Shown one piece after another: positions 18,292 through 31,757 of a DNA stretch of 64,000 bases. The stretch covers positions 977,001 through 1,041,000 of the forward strand of contig CALSFV010000212.1 in NCBI GenBank assembly GCA_943737045.1, given 5' to 3'. The translations under genes and the position numbers were made by a program. Below the pieces are notes generated by a model. It was not told the DNA's origin. It searched no databases and was given only the letters and a program-made list of their open reading frames with translations. The DNA comes from Parapristionchus giblindavisi (taxonomy: Eukaryota > Nematoda > Chromadorea > Rhabditida > Diplogasteridae). Positions within the stretch are counted from its first letter, which is position 1. The number at the start of each line of letters is the position of its first letter.

Positions 18292-21200
18292 TCACAATTT
18301 CAGTGTGTGTTCGTCGTTTGAGTTTTCATCTTCAATGGAGACCTAGAAAATACAGTTATTATATTAAATTAATATCATTTTTAAATATATTTACTCTTAT
18401 TATAATTTCATACTCCGTATTTTTGGTAAACTGATAAATTGTAATATTGTAAGTGTTTACGTTTTCTCCAATATCTGATTGCACGGTGTAGTAGAGCGCA
18501 CGGGAATTCAATTTCAGATAATAGTCATCAGTGGAAACCTGAAAAGAAATCACAAATTTTAACTTTCACTATAAAATAATTCAAATTATACGAAACGTAT
18601 GATTTTCTTCCTCAATATAAATCTTTTCGGCGAATTGGTATCGAAATATATGGCAATGGTGATTAACAAAAAAAAACCTCTTCCAGGGCGACACCCAATT
18701 TCATGCGAAGATCGAAGAAGTCCGGTCGATCTCCTGGGTTCAGCTCCCAACACGATTGCATCAACGCAAACCTTCAAATGGAAAATAAAAGAAAATGCTA
18801 TACTTTAAATGAATTATTTTTTGTAAATGGTTGAATGTTGAAGGTATAGAAACGAACACGTGATCACTACAATTGTCTGGTCGATCCATGCGACGACCAC
18901 GCTTCAGTCGACTGAGAATCTGAAAATAATTTAATATAAATATATTTAATTTATCTTACATTGAATAAATGTGACTAATTTATTAGTCACATTTATTCAA
19001 TGTAAGATATTTATAAATGGCGTTAATTATGTTATTTTTATGTTATTCTTATCTTTCATCATTGATCTGAACCAAAATTCAGTGAAGCTACTGTCATTTT
19101 TTTCTCAATAGAAGATGCAACAAGAAAAATAAGATAAAGTGAAGTGATCTAATGATTTACGAGATCAACAGAAAATCTACTTCAGCCGCTGGCCAATCGG
19201 GATAAGGAGTGCCTCCCAGAGTAATGATCTCGAAGAGAAGAACGCCAAAGGACCATCTGACAAAATGATCTTTGATCTTTCGATTTTGATCTATAGACTT
19301 ACACGTCACTTTCTATGGAAAAGTCGTATTTCTCGACTGCTTCGGGAGCCATCCATTTGAGGGGTAATCTGCCTCCCTGAAAATGATATTTTCATCTGTA
19401 TCGGGAAAAGAAAAAGTATCTGAATTCAGCGCTGTTTATTAGCTGTCTTGTACTCTGGGTCGGACTCAATTCGGTTTTATATTTTTTATTTTCCGCATAG
19501 TGAAACAATAAGTTCTCTCGTTTTTTTCGAACCAAGAGAAAATAATATGGCATTGTCAGAGCGCAGAGTTTCAAAATAGCTCGGGGTGTGCCTTTAAAAT
19601 ACGTTATTAAACTAACCCTTGAATGATAGTGTTGATCTTCCTTCTCCACTTCTCTACACAATCCAAAGTCTCCAATCTTACATGTATCATTCTTATCAAC
19701 GAGAATGTTCCTTGCGGCGATATCACGATGGATGAATCCACGCTGACTGAGATATTCCTGAAAATGAGATCTGTTTGAAATCTTGAAATGTCTTTCGATT
19801 TTATCTAATATGACATCGCTGTAACCAATTGAAAAATGAAAAAAATCGATATCTTATGATAGGTATCTTATGCTAGTTCTATCTTGCAGCTATGTAGAAA
19901 TCTTTTTCTTCTTCAAACAATCGATAATTGAAAAATACTTTTTACCATTCCATAGGCGATTTGTACACAGAACATCAATTGCTCTTTCTGTGTGATGATC
20001 TTTGATCGATCAAGAGAAACATCTATGGAAGAGGAGTCGAGCATGAATTCTCTCCTGACAAAAACAAAATTGATTTTGCAAATATAGCAAATAAATATTA
20101 ATAACGATAAAATATAAATAAAAATGGTAAATTTCTTTAGAAAAACTTGTCGTATTTAAGAATTTTCAAAGAATGAACTGACTTTCCTCTCATGTAGTTG
20201 AGCAAATCGCCGTGTGCGCAATATTCGAGGATGAGCATGGATGGCTCACTTTCTGTGATACACGCCAACATATTCACTTAAATAAATATAATAGTTTATT
20301 ATTATATAGTTTATGAACGTACATAGACATGTAACGAGCCAAATAGTAGTATCGAATTATAAATATATTTATGGTGATTTCGATCTATTATCGTCATTTT
20401 AAGATAATTTTAGATGATAGTAAGGATAATGTCGTTATAGTAAAGTATATTGTGTAAAAATTTTATACCCAATCGTTCGTGGTATCCAATTCTCTTCATC
20501 AAATCGATTTCCTCTAGAAATTGCAGTTGCGCCGCACGGTCGGCTGATTCTAAAAGTTTCTTTTACACCACACACGATATACAATCAATGATTTTTCTTA
20601 TAAATTTGCAATCAAATTGTAAGAAGCGATAAATATTTTTTATACTGTAGGAATAGTCATATAATTTTGAAGAAAAAAGTGAAACCATGGAGCATTTTCA
20701 GTGCCACTGCATCGTTGTCCTTCACCAGTGAACTCATTTCGATTATCGATTTGGCCGCAGGATGAGGAATATTCTTGCTCTGGATGAGGCCTGAAACATT
20801 TACTCATGATTCAAAAACTACTCTCCCGAGCTAATTAGAAACTCATCGCTCTGGCAACATTCTCTCGCTTTCTTTGTTTGCGAGAGTGGCCAGAGCGGAA
20901 AGTAAAAATAGTTCGGGGTATGCCTTTATCTGTATGACATCTGATACTGAATGTCCTCAAGCTGTGTGGGTGCATTTATGATAATAAAAAGATCTTTTGA
21001 CCCCTCTATTACTCTTCAGCAATGTATAAGCATAACCTACCCAAATATACGCTTCCAAATGCTCCCTGACCAAGTTTGGTGTTGTAATCAATAGTGACCA
21101 ATCGACGATCGATCTCCCATTCATCTGTACTGTAAACAATCGATTTATCCGTTTGTAGAAAGTAAAAATCAACTGAAAAAAAACGAAAGAAGGATAACTG

Positions 21201-21794
21201 CTCAGATTTTTTTCTGTTCGCAGCTTTTGAAAATATTCCAAAATAAATTGAGACTGCAACCAATTGTAGCTAACTTACGTTTTCATGCCGGGAAAGGGTT
21301 TGTATCGATAGTTGTGATCATCAATTTTCCCTGATCGTGCCAACTTCGCTTCTTCAAGTTTCAGTTGGAGTTCCACCTATTAATATGCGAATTATAGATA
21401 TTGCTTTAATCTCCGCTCACAAGGGAAGTCTTTCTAGGAAAAACACTGTTATTCAAAAGTCTTACTGGGACATAAAAAACTTACCTCGTCAGGCAACGCT
21501 CTCTCGTATTCTACGTCTACGAGAGAGCATTGTCAGAGAAATTAGATCAGAGTGTATCTTTTTCCCACCAATTTTGTTATGCTTTTAAGCGGAAATGTGT
21601 CAGTACAATGACTAACCTGCTCTTGTCGCAGGTCGTCTCTTCGTTTCTCAGATTTCTTTCTTCTTTCCTTTTCGACCTCTTTTCGAATATATCTAACATT
21701 ACATCCACATACAGCGAGTAGTAGAACGAGTACAACGAGAGCAGAAACTGAGAGAGGAATTGTCATCTCCTTGATATAGGCCCATATGAGATCA
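18292..21794 (-). CDS. Receptor tyrosine kinase: TM, juxtamembrane, kinase domain and tail
   Basis: Fourteen phase-matched exons: 21617-21794, 21279-21376, 21041-21129, 20686-20790, 20469-20549, 20183-20276, 19946-20054, 19617-19757, 19303-19376, 19181-19256, 18858-18919, 18678-18771, 18461-18538, 18292-18342 (stop). The first encodes a hydrophobic helix ([20 protein letters not shown]) and then a basic stop-transfer and charged juxtamembrane stretch. Kinase landmarks are intact: [12 protein letters not shown] loop, VALKML lysine, FLEEIDLMK helix [63 protein letters not shown]. The tail has YY pairs. The HRDxAARN loop marks a tyrosine kinase. A 36-residue insert-like exon (19946-20054) separates hinge and catalytic loop. 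The exon at 21794 begins in phase 2, so upstream exons are needed; see the lectin-like gene at 35006-37195. Confidence 0.92.
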
Positions 21795-21954
21795 CTAGAA
21801 ATAAGCAAAAATCAAAATAGATCATAATAGATACACCGTAAAAATTGATCTCTTACAATTGTATATCAGCAATATTAACAGTAAAAGCACAGTATGATAT
21901 AAATTTTGTATCAATTTACAGTTTAAAATGTGTATTTTAATTCGTCCGTTAATA

Positions 21955-23260
21955 TACAGTGTAGCCTAAAAGTCATCGGACACTTTTTATTTTTTTTATA
22001 ACTTTTGATCCAGGGAAGCAATCAAGCTGATCTTTTCAGTCAATGTACAGAATTTATCAGTGAATATTACCATGATGTGGTGGTATAATTAAATTACTTC
22101 TTTATCGCGTAGTGATGATGCAATCGAAGTACACTTTAAAAAAAATTTCAATTCTTTAGCGAAAGTCCTGTTCTTCTGAAAAAATGTGAGAGTGGAGACA
22201 CCCACTAGGGCTGCACAGTCAAGCAATCCGGAATGGCTCCGACTCCGATTTCAAGCTGTAGCAGGGTTGCAACTTTGACCTCCAAAAATTTATAACTCAG
22301 CTACTAGATGTGCTAACGACCCGTTCTAAGTGCTAAATTGATGCTAGTGGCGAGTAATGTTTATCCCCAGATTAGGTTAGTCATAGCTCGTCATTTGCCC
22401 TCAGGGCATAAAATAATTTTTTTGTTGGGAGGACCGATTTTGAGACCCTACCGTTCAGAGGGCAGGTCTTCTAAAATTATGGCTCCTGCGCAAGCAGCTT
22501 TGCAATATATCATATATTTATTTCCCTTATTTTGGTTTACTTCAGATTCCTTTTAGACCCATAGTTAAAGTTATGCTGAGGTCTACTCGGTTTCAGCGAT
22601 CAAAGATCAAAATCCAAATATCAAAGATCGAAGTTCAGCAATAGTGTAAAACTTTTGTGATCATCTCAAACTTGCATAAATGCTTTGAAAATAAGAGATT
22701 TCTTCAATAGAGGGTCAGAGATGAGAGCAGAGAAAGAGAAATCACAAGGGCGCGCACCGAGTAGACATCAGCATAACTTTTGCTACGGGTCTGTAAGGAA
22801 TCGGAACTAAACCAAAATAAGGGAAATAAATATATGATACATTGTTAAGCTGCTTGCACAGGTACCATAATTTTAGAAGACCTGCCCTCTGAACGGTAGG
22901 GTCTCAAAATCGGTCCTCCCAACAAAAAAAAATATTTTATGCCCTGAGGGCAAATGACGAGCTATGACTAACTTAATCTGGGGATAAACATTACTTGCCA
23001 CTTGCATCATTTCAGCACTTAGACCGGGTTGTTAGCACATCTAGAAGCTGAGTTATAAATTTTGAGGCTCAAGTTTGCGATCCTGCTACAGCTTGAAATC
23101 GGAATCGAAGCCATTCCGGATTGCGTGGCTGTGCAGCCCTAGTGGGTGTCTCCACTCTCACAATTTTTCAGAAGAACAGGGGTCCGTGCAATCTATCAAA
23201 GTTCGCGAGAAACTTCGAAGGAAAGATCGCACCAAACTTGCGAAGAAAGATGCGAACTTT
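21955..23260. mobile_element. Tc1-like end carrying a nested fold-back (22168-23179)
   Basis: Begins at a TA with CAGTGTAGCC...TCATCGGACACTTTT. 21955-22167 plus about 23180-23260 match the reverse complement of 34620-34925. Inside lies a fold-back with arms of about 390 bp, ends CTGTTCTTCTGAAAAA and TTTTTCAGAAGAACAG, passing GTGAGAGTGGAGACACCCAC. The 34.7-kb copy lacks this insert, so it shows the empty site. Confidence 0.75.
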
Positions 23261-23577
23261 TCTTCGAACTTCAACTCCCCCGTATACCGTCAATGGGGCT
23301 TATATAGTAGTATTAGAGACTTCGGCGTACCCCAGACGGGTTTGGGGTACAACTAAACTACTGGACGTTTGGCGGAACTCAGCCGGTTCAAACAGATTCC
23401 AAGTTAACTCATTAGTGAAGCCACCATAATCAACCGTAATCCACCTACCGTAACCTACAGTAACCCAGTCCATTGGGTCAGATTGGTTGCCTTAGGTCAG
23501 ATTTAGTAATTATCGCGGGAGTAAGCACTGTGTTCAGGAATATGAGGGCGCTTGCGAGAGAATCGACTAAGTGCCGG

Positions 23578-24529
23578 CACAGTCAAAAAATCAAAATTTG
23601 GGTATCGGGGTTCTCGAGGGTGCTGATGACGATGGACATGTTCATTTTGCACCTAGAGCCACCGTTGAGGCCAGACGACGTCGCGTTGAAATCTCGTTTT
23701 TCGACTTGAAAAGTCGTTTCTCTTCACCCGATGGTGCTAAAATTACAAAACTATGCCCCAAGGTGGAGAATTGCATGGCGATCACGCCTGTCCAATTCAT
23801 TTTTTACCCAAAATTTTCATAATTTTCATAAGTGGAATTTCTCTCAACGGCAAAAGTGTGTAATGCAACCTGCACAGATCGGACCGGACTGGCTTCAGTA
23901 TCACATAGAAAAAAATTCAGCCAATTTGCGCCCGCGACTTTCGAGAAAATCAACTTTCAGTGTAGTCATTTTGCAGTTGAAATGGAGGCAAGAGGCGAGA
24001 GAGTGTGGAGGTGTGAGAGAGCAAAGGAGGTAGAGGGGGAGACACCCCCTTCCTTTCTATGCGGCTCGCCTCACCTGCCTCTCTGCTCTCTCACACCACC
24101 ACACTCTCTCGCCTCTTGCCTCCATTTCAACTGCAAAATGACTACAGTGAAAGTTGATTTTCTCGAAAGTCGCGGGCACAAATTGGCTGAAATTTTTTCC
24201 ATGTGATACTGAAGCCAGTCCGGTCCGATCTGTGTAGGTTGCATTACACACTTTTGCCGTTGAGAGAAATTCCACTTATGAAAATTATGAAAATTTTGGG
24301 TAAAAAATGAATTGGACAGGCGTGATCGCCATGAAATTCTGCACCGTGGGGCATAGTTTTGTAATTTTAGCACCATCGGGTGAAGAGAAACGACTTTTCA
24401 AGTCGAAAAACGAGATTTCAACGCGACGTCGTCTGGCCTCAACGGTGGCTCTAGGTGCAAAATGAATATGTCCATCGTCATCAGCACCCTCGAGAACCCC
24501 GATACCCAAATTTTGATTTTTTTACTGTG
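23578..24529. mobile_element. Fold-back element with about 450-bp arms
   Basis: Ends CACAGTCAAAAAATCAAAAT and ATTTTGATTTTTTTACTGTG are inverted. The arms pair to near the centre at about 24050, where a GAGAGAG-rich stem remains. CCGG lies on both sides (23574-23577 and 24530-24533), a possible 4-bp target duplication. Long open frames inside are mirror images of each other and are not genes. Confidence 0.75.
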
Positions 24530-25258
24530 CCGGACCCCCACTGGATATGGTCGATTCTTTTGCAAGCGCACTCATATGATTATGGCCTATCGTAAACTAC
24601 CGTAACCCAGTTCGTAGGGTCAGATTAAGTACTGTGTGTCATTCTTTTCGGACCTCATAAATCTCCAGTTTGAACGTACTACTACAATGTAGCATATACT
24701 TTAGCTAATTTCGTTTTGACAATTTAAAAATTTATATATTATTTTCATTATTATTTGCATATTTCGGAACAACGACGGTGTGGTCAAATATATTTATGCA
24801 AGCTATTTATAAACAATTTTAAAACTTTAAAATAGTCAAACATGGAATTTAAAGGCTTTTCTTTCATAAATTGATATAAAAATATTTGCAATGAAAAAAG
24901 TAAATAACGGATAAAACACAATATAACATATATCTAAAATACAATTTGTACAAATCAAGAATAAAATTATAAGGTGGTTGTGAGGATGTGGATGAATTGA
25001 GGTATACGGCAAACACACGAAGATTAACATCACACTGATCACCAGCACATCGATTGGGTCATTGTAGAGTAACGTTGACATACGCTCGACTGTAAAGACC
25101 AAAGATCAAAAATCGTAAATGTGAATGAAACATAATGATCATTCTTTGAGCCGAATATTTGTTCTTACTACTACGTTAGACACTCTAAGGTAAGAAATAT
25201 CATTTACTGCTAATCGATAAATTGATCCTATTCAAACAACAATTTCGTATACCGTACC
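24530..25258. other. AT-rich stretch, one weak exon candidate
   Basis: A minus-strand open stretch after TTTACAG (about 25092 downward, ERMSTLLYNDPIDVLVISVM, then hydrophobic) could be an exon. It lies beyond the stop of the exons at 25259-25944 and cannot be tied to them. Nothing else supported. Confidence 0.35.
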
Positions 25259-25944
25259 TCACACGAATACAGTCATCTCCTGCACACCATCCATGGAACT
25301 GCCTGTCGAACATGCTCTTCTAGTCTGCAATGAAAATAATGATTTAACTATATCCAAATGCTTTCCCAATTACCGCTGTGACAACACAAATTCATAAACA
25401 ATTGTTCAGCTCCTAGTTCACGATCAAAAGTATCTGCTAACACACGTGGTACCTTTTTATCTATTCAATACAAGGACTAATTCTGTACACAGAGAAAAAA
25501 TTCCCTAGTAACGTCTCTCTACGAAATTCTTCCCTCATGGGTAAGGGAATTATTCCCTCATAGGGGACGAATTCCCTTATCTATAAGGGAAGAATTCCGT
25601 AGAGAGACTTTTCTAGGGAATAATTCCCTTATATACAAGGGATTTTTCTGTGGGTGTATACAAAAGTATCTCTCTATGACATTTTACCGCAGCCTAATCA
25701 CATTCCACACAACAGACAACTACCGTAGCCACTCACTGTACAACCTGTACTACCGTAACCCAATCTACCGTACCGTACCGTAATCTACAATCAATCTACT
25801 GTAACTACTGTAACCCAATCTCTTCCTCCTACCGTATCCCAAACTGAACCTGCTCCTTCATCTCCTTGACCACGTCGCCGACGTTCCGTGAGCTGTCCAC
25901 GGTCAGCCGCGAATCCAGCGTGTTGCTCCGTAAGGACGAGTATC
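25259..25944 (-). CDS. Last two exons of an unidentified gene
   Basis: Exon 25850-25944 reads SSLRSNTLDSRLTVDSSRNV then GDVVKEMKEQ with a strongly GC-biased third position. It joins in phase to exon 25259-25324 (TRRACSTGSSMDGVQEMTVFV then stop). The C-terminal TVFV could be a PDZ ligand (inference). No family recognised and no upstream exon found. The nearest upstream gene remnant (PP2A fragment) is not phase-compatible. It is probably a displaced 3' gene end. A palindromic MITE lies in the intron. Confidence 0.5.
25487..25652. mobile_element. Palindromic MITE, CACAGARAAAA ends, TA target
   Basis: TA then CACAGAGAAAAAATTCCCT...AGGGATTTTTCTGTG. The interior is made of repeated AATTCCCTTAT palindromic words. 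The terminal motif resembles elements at 33162-33353 and 39785-39946. Confidence 0.65.
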
Positions 25945-26393
25945 CTATTGAATGAAGATGAGGTGGATGAAGTCGCCTACAAGTGAATGATTCATACTGT
26001 TGTCCATGTGATTTAACTTATTATGGTCGATTATTACACAAACTCATGTGACAAAAAATTTCAACAAATTTGACTTAATGAGTTTCAGAAGTACAAAAGA
26101 TGTGTATGACAACTGTGAAAGCGTGTTATACATCTAAAAATCATTGGATCATGATTAATTTGAACCACTCTGAATGGTTCTAGTCAATCAACGGCGATTA
26201 TGACCGAATGAGACATTTTTGTTCTTATACTTTCTTTTAATAGTTTTTATTTCACCCTAATCTAGTTAGAATCAAGTCAACATATTGCTGTTTTATAAAC
26301 CTAATTGTAAGCTGAAACAGTACTCGAGGGAAACACAAAACCGAAGGCGAACACAGGACATAGTCCGAATTAGTACTTCGGAATTCAAGAAAC

Positions 26394-26560
26394 TACTCCG
26401 GTTTTGTAGGGTAATATTACAGTAAGTAGTGCACAAAAAGTAACTTACTGCTTACTTACTTTTTTCACTACATACTAATGAAATAGCAAAACAGTAACAA
26501 AAAAGTAAGTTACTTGAAAATACTTTTACGCTATAATATTACCTTGCAAAACCGGAGTAA
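26394..26560. mobile_element. MITE with ACTCCGGTTTTG ends
   Basis: Inverted ends ACTCCGGTTTTGTAGGGTAA and TTACCTTGCAAAACCGGAGT. The interior repeats AGTAAGTTACT-like palindromic words. Sits between the PP2A fragment and the orphan 3' exons. Confidence 0.65.
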
Positions 26561-26777
26561 CTAGATTAGATGGAAATAAAAATTATATATACCAAATCTG
26601 CGTTAAAGCGTTTCGAACGCGAAGTTATCCACGAAATGACTAGATAATACTAATTCAAATGATTAATAATTCCTTGAAAGCTCGATAAAACATAGCTCGA
26701 CGTTTCTGTGAGCGCGGTTATCTTATAAAACGCCAAAAAAGCTCTCAAAGTAAACGAGACGCAAACCTCCTGAATAC

Positions 26778-27625
<848 letters not shown>

Positions 27626-28180
27626 CTACTGGGCTTTGCGGCTGATGCGCCATCCACCGCGTCGGCTTTGCGCGTTTCCGACTCTACATAAGATCATAAA
27701 ACATTAGCACATTAAGAAACGTCGAAGCAAAACAGTAAAACAATTAATACAATGTTGTTCGTAGTCAGTGTGTTTGGAAATATATGCAAATCGAAGAGAG
27801 GAGAGTGTGAACATGAACAAGAGGCGCGAGAACACGAGCGGATGTCTATGATCTTTGAAAGATACAATACAGAAAATACTAAGAAAACGTTCACTAGGCA
27901 TGATCGAACAAAAGCTTAGAGGCATTCATTTACACGAATTAAGTACAATAACAATCACTGTAGTGATCCGTATAGGACGGACGTCCAGAAATGCCGCGGC
28001 ATTTTTGGACGTCCGTCCTATACGGAGCACCCATAAAGGACGGACGTCCAGAAATGCCGTCGCGGATATTTAGCGTAGAATGAAATGATGACACGATCGG
28101 GATGAAAAATTGTGTTGTATGTATTATGAAATTTTCTCATTATGTTTAATATGGACTGACTATGTTTATTATTGTGTTGT

Positions 28181-28475
28181 TAGGCTTAGAGTCCACACTA
28201 CTCTACTGATTCATTTAAATATTCTATCGATTCAGTTACTGTTCACAATTAGCAGAGTTCCTTAGTTAAGGTATGCTTAGGCTTAGAGTCCGCAGTACTC
28301 TACTGATTCATTTAAATATTCTATCGATTCAGTTACTATTCACACTCAGCAGAGTTGCTTAGTTAAGGTATGCTTAGGCTTAGAGTCCGCAGTACTCTAC
28401 TGATTCATTTAAATATTCTATCGATTCAGTTACTATTCACACTCAGCAGAGTTCCTTAGTTAAGGAAAGCTTAGG
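28181..28475. repeat. 97-bp tandem repeats inside the array unit
   Basis: Copies begin TAGGCTTAGAGTCC at 28181, 28278, 28375 and 28472 (period 97), each containing CTGATTCATTTAAATATTCT and ending in GTTAAGGTATGC. The same block recurs at +2213 and, in altered form, near 32670-32960. Confidence 0.9.
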
Positions 28476-29118
28476 CTTAGTATCCGCACTACTCTATTGA
28501 TCCATTCAATTAGTCTATCAAAGAGTCTATGTACGCAAAAATTGTTGCCTGTAACTGCATTTGTTTGTTTAAATAACAAAATAAGAAATAAGACTAATTC
28601 CGCAACTTGGCCATCCGTCGGATACGGACACGTGCCAAAAATCGGGAAAAAACCTGACCGCATTTTGAAATCCGATAACCTAGCTATTCGACCTATGAGA
28701 GTCCGCACTACTCTACTGATTCATTTACATATTCTATCGATTCAGTCGCTCTAAACAATCTGCAGAGTTCCTTAGTTAAGGTATGCTTAGGCTTAGAGTG
28801 CGCACTATATGGTTTGGCGACCGCAATTTGGCCGTCCGCCGGATACGGATACGTATAAAAAACCTGCCCGACAACGAGATAGTTCTGCATACATAAAGAT
28901 ATCAATTGTTTAGACAAGATAACTTTCGCTAATGCATCGTTACATTTGTCTTAGAACCGGAGACGCGGCGGAGGGGGCTTACGGCGTAGGCACGTAAGGC
29001 AAATGTAACGATGTATAAGAAAATCAAGAGGTCATTCAATTGACCTTAGCAGTTTCACACATACAGAGACATCGAAAAACAGTCTATATACGCGAAAAAA
29101 TGTTGTATGTAACTTATA

Positions 29119-29544
29119 CCGTCAAAACGAAAAAAAGTGAAACATTTGTGACAATTTGTGACAAATTGTCACAAAAGTTCACAAGATTTTGAAAATTTTG
29201 TATCGTGAGATCAAAACGCGGTTGCAAGTATTTAATAAGATAATAGGGTGTTTGAACATCACTGGGCTTCCCTAATTGACATGTGAAGAAAACGCTTTAA
29301 ATAATTCTCTGGGAACGCTGTTTGGTGAAACTGGTATACGGTAGGATTTTCTACAGTATACCAGTTTTGCAACATGACCCATGTCATGATCCAAACAGTG
29401 CAAATTCGCTGTAGGAAGTCATGTAATGAAAGATACATCCATGATTAGACGAATAAAGTGCGATGAGAGCGGTTTTACAGTAAGATTCTACAGTATGCTA
29501 CAGTATACCAGTCACAAATGTTTCACTTTTTTTCGTTTTGACGG
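29119..29544. mobile_element. 426-bp TA-flanked MITE nested in array unit 1
   Basis: Ends CCGTCAAAACGAAAAAAAGT and its complement, TA on each side. Present in units 1 and 2 (31332-31757), absent from unit 3, where the site reads AACTTATATGCTTG near 33480. Confidence 0.9.
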
Positions 29545-31331
29545 TATGCTTGTTTAAAAAAACAAAGCAAGAAATAGGACCTATTCCACAAAATGGCTGT
29601 CATTCGGTTATGGACACGTTTCAATCTATCGAGTTTCTTTGGTTAAGGTTTTTTTAGTTTTTTAATGATCCGCACTGCTCCACTCTATCACTTTAAAAAT
29701 AATTGCGGACTTATTCCAAATCGCGGGTTATATCATATTTTCGTGGCGTTTTGCCAAATTCTCAATGTCCGCTCTCCATGCTATAGAAACGAAACTCTAT
29801 AGATCCATTGACTTTATCGATCCATACTACCATCAATCAATCGAGTTCATTTAGTTATGGCTTTCACCATTAGCAGTATATTATAAACACCGTGGGCAGC
29901 GGGCCGCCGCAGCCGTCTAAACAATTAATATTTTTGTGTATGCAGTACTATCTCGTTGTCAAGGAGGTTTTTTTCATACGTATCCGTATCCGGCGGATGG
30001 CCAAATTGCGGACGCTAAAGGCAGAATGATGAATGGTGGTATATATCGATCAAATATATTGCTAATAAGCCGCGGTCTTTTTGGACGTCCGTCCTATACT
30101 GGTGATTCGTATAGGACGGACGTCCAGAAAAGCCGCGGCATTTTTGGACGTCCGTCCTATACGGTACGGGTCACATAGAACCGTATAGGACGGACGTCCA
30201 GAAATGCCGCGGCATTTTTGGACGTCCGTCCTATACGGAGCACCCATAAAGGACGGACGTCCAGAAATGCCGCCGCGGATATTTAGCGTAGAATGAAATG
30301 ATGACACGATCGGGATGAAAAATTGTGTTGTATGTATTATGAAATTTTCTCATTATGTTTAATATGGACTGACTATGTTTATTATTGTGTTGTTAGGCTT
30401 AGAGTCCACACTACTCTACTGATTCATTTAAATATTCTATCGATTCAGTTACTGTTCACAATTAGCAGAGTTCCTTAGTTAAGGTATGCTTAGGCTTAGA
30501 GTCCGCAGTACTCTACTGATTCATTTAAATATTCTATCGATTCAGTTACTATTCACACTCAGCAGAGTTGCTTAGTTAAGGTATGCTTAGGCTTAGAGTC
30601 CGCAGTACTCTACTGATTCATTTAAATATTCTATCGATTCAGTTACTATTCACACTCAGCAGAGTTCCTTAGTTAAGGAAAGCTTAGGCTTAGTATCCGC
30701 ACTACTCTATTGATCCATTCAATTAGTCTATCAAAGAGTCTATGTACGCAAAAATTGTTGCCTGTAACTGCATTTGTTTGTTTAAATAACAAAATAAGAA
30801 ATAAGACTAATTCCGCAACTTGGCCATCCGTCGGATACGGACACGTGCCAAAAATCGGGAAAAAACCTGACCGCATTTTGAAATCCGATAACCTAGCTAT
30901 TCGACCTATGAGAGTCCGCACTACTCTACTGATTCATTTACATATTCTATCGATTCAGTCGCTCTAAACAATCTGCAGAGTTCCTTAGTTAAGGTATGCT
31001 TAGGCTTAGAGTGCGCACTATATGGTTTGGCGACCGCAATTTGGCCGTCCGCCGGATACGGATACGTATAAAAAACCTGCCCGACAACGAGATAGTTCTG
31101 CATACATAAAGATATCAATTGTTTAGACAAGATAACTTTCGCTAATGCATCGTTACATTTGTCTTAGAACCGGAGACGCGGCGGAGGGGGCTTACGGCGT
31201 AGGCACGTAAGGCAAATGTAACGATGTATAAGAAAATCAAGAGGTCATTCAATTGACCTTAGCAGTTTCACACATACAGAGACATCGAAAAACAGTCTAT
31301 ATACGCGAAAAAATGTTGTATGTAACTTATA

Positions 31332-31757
31332 CCGTCAAAACGAAAAAAAGTGAAACATTTGTGACAATTTGTGACAAATTGTCACAAAAGTTCACAAGAT
31401 TTTGAAAATTTTGTATCGTGAGATCAAAACGCGGTTGCAAGTATTTAATAAGATAATAGGGTGTTTGAACATCACTGGGCTTCCCTAATTGACATGTGAA
31501 GAAAACGCTTTAAATAATTCTCTGGGAACGCTGTTTGGTGAAACTGGTATACGGTAGGATTTTCTACAGTATACCAGTTTTGCAACATGACCCATGTCAT
31601 GATCCAAACAGTGCAAATTCGCTGTAGGAAGTCATGTAATGAAAGATACATCCATGATTAGACGAATAAAGTGCGATGAGAGCGGTTTTACAGTAAGATT
31701 CTACAGTATGCTACAGTATACCAGTCACAAATGTTTCACTTTTTTTCGTTTTGACGG
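31332..31757. mobile_element. 426-bp TA-flanked MITE, copy in array unit 2
   Basis: Copy of 29119-29544 carried by the 2213-bp duplication rather than a new insertion. Confidence 0.9.

Noticed and set aside
23121..24509. Long open frames on both strands
   Set aside because: They are reflections of the two arms of the fold-back at 23578-24529 and start or end inside repeat sequence.
26767..26777. Extension of the PP2A exon by IQE
   Set aside because: Those codons are read-through past the probable T|GTATTC donor; family sequence continues with LHGG.
28181..28475. Regular 97-bp repeats considered as a CRISPR array
   Set aside because: Repeats are contiguous without unique spacers, lie in a eukaryotic tandem unit, and no cas-like gene exists.
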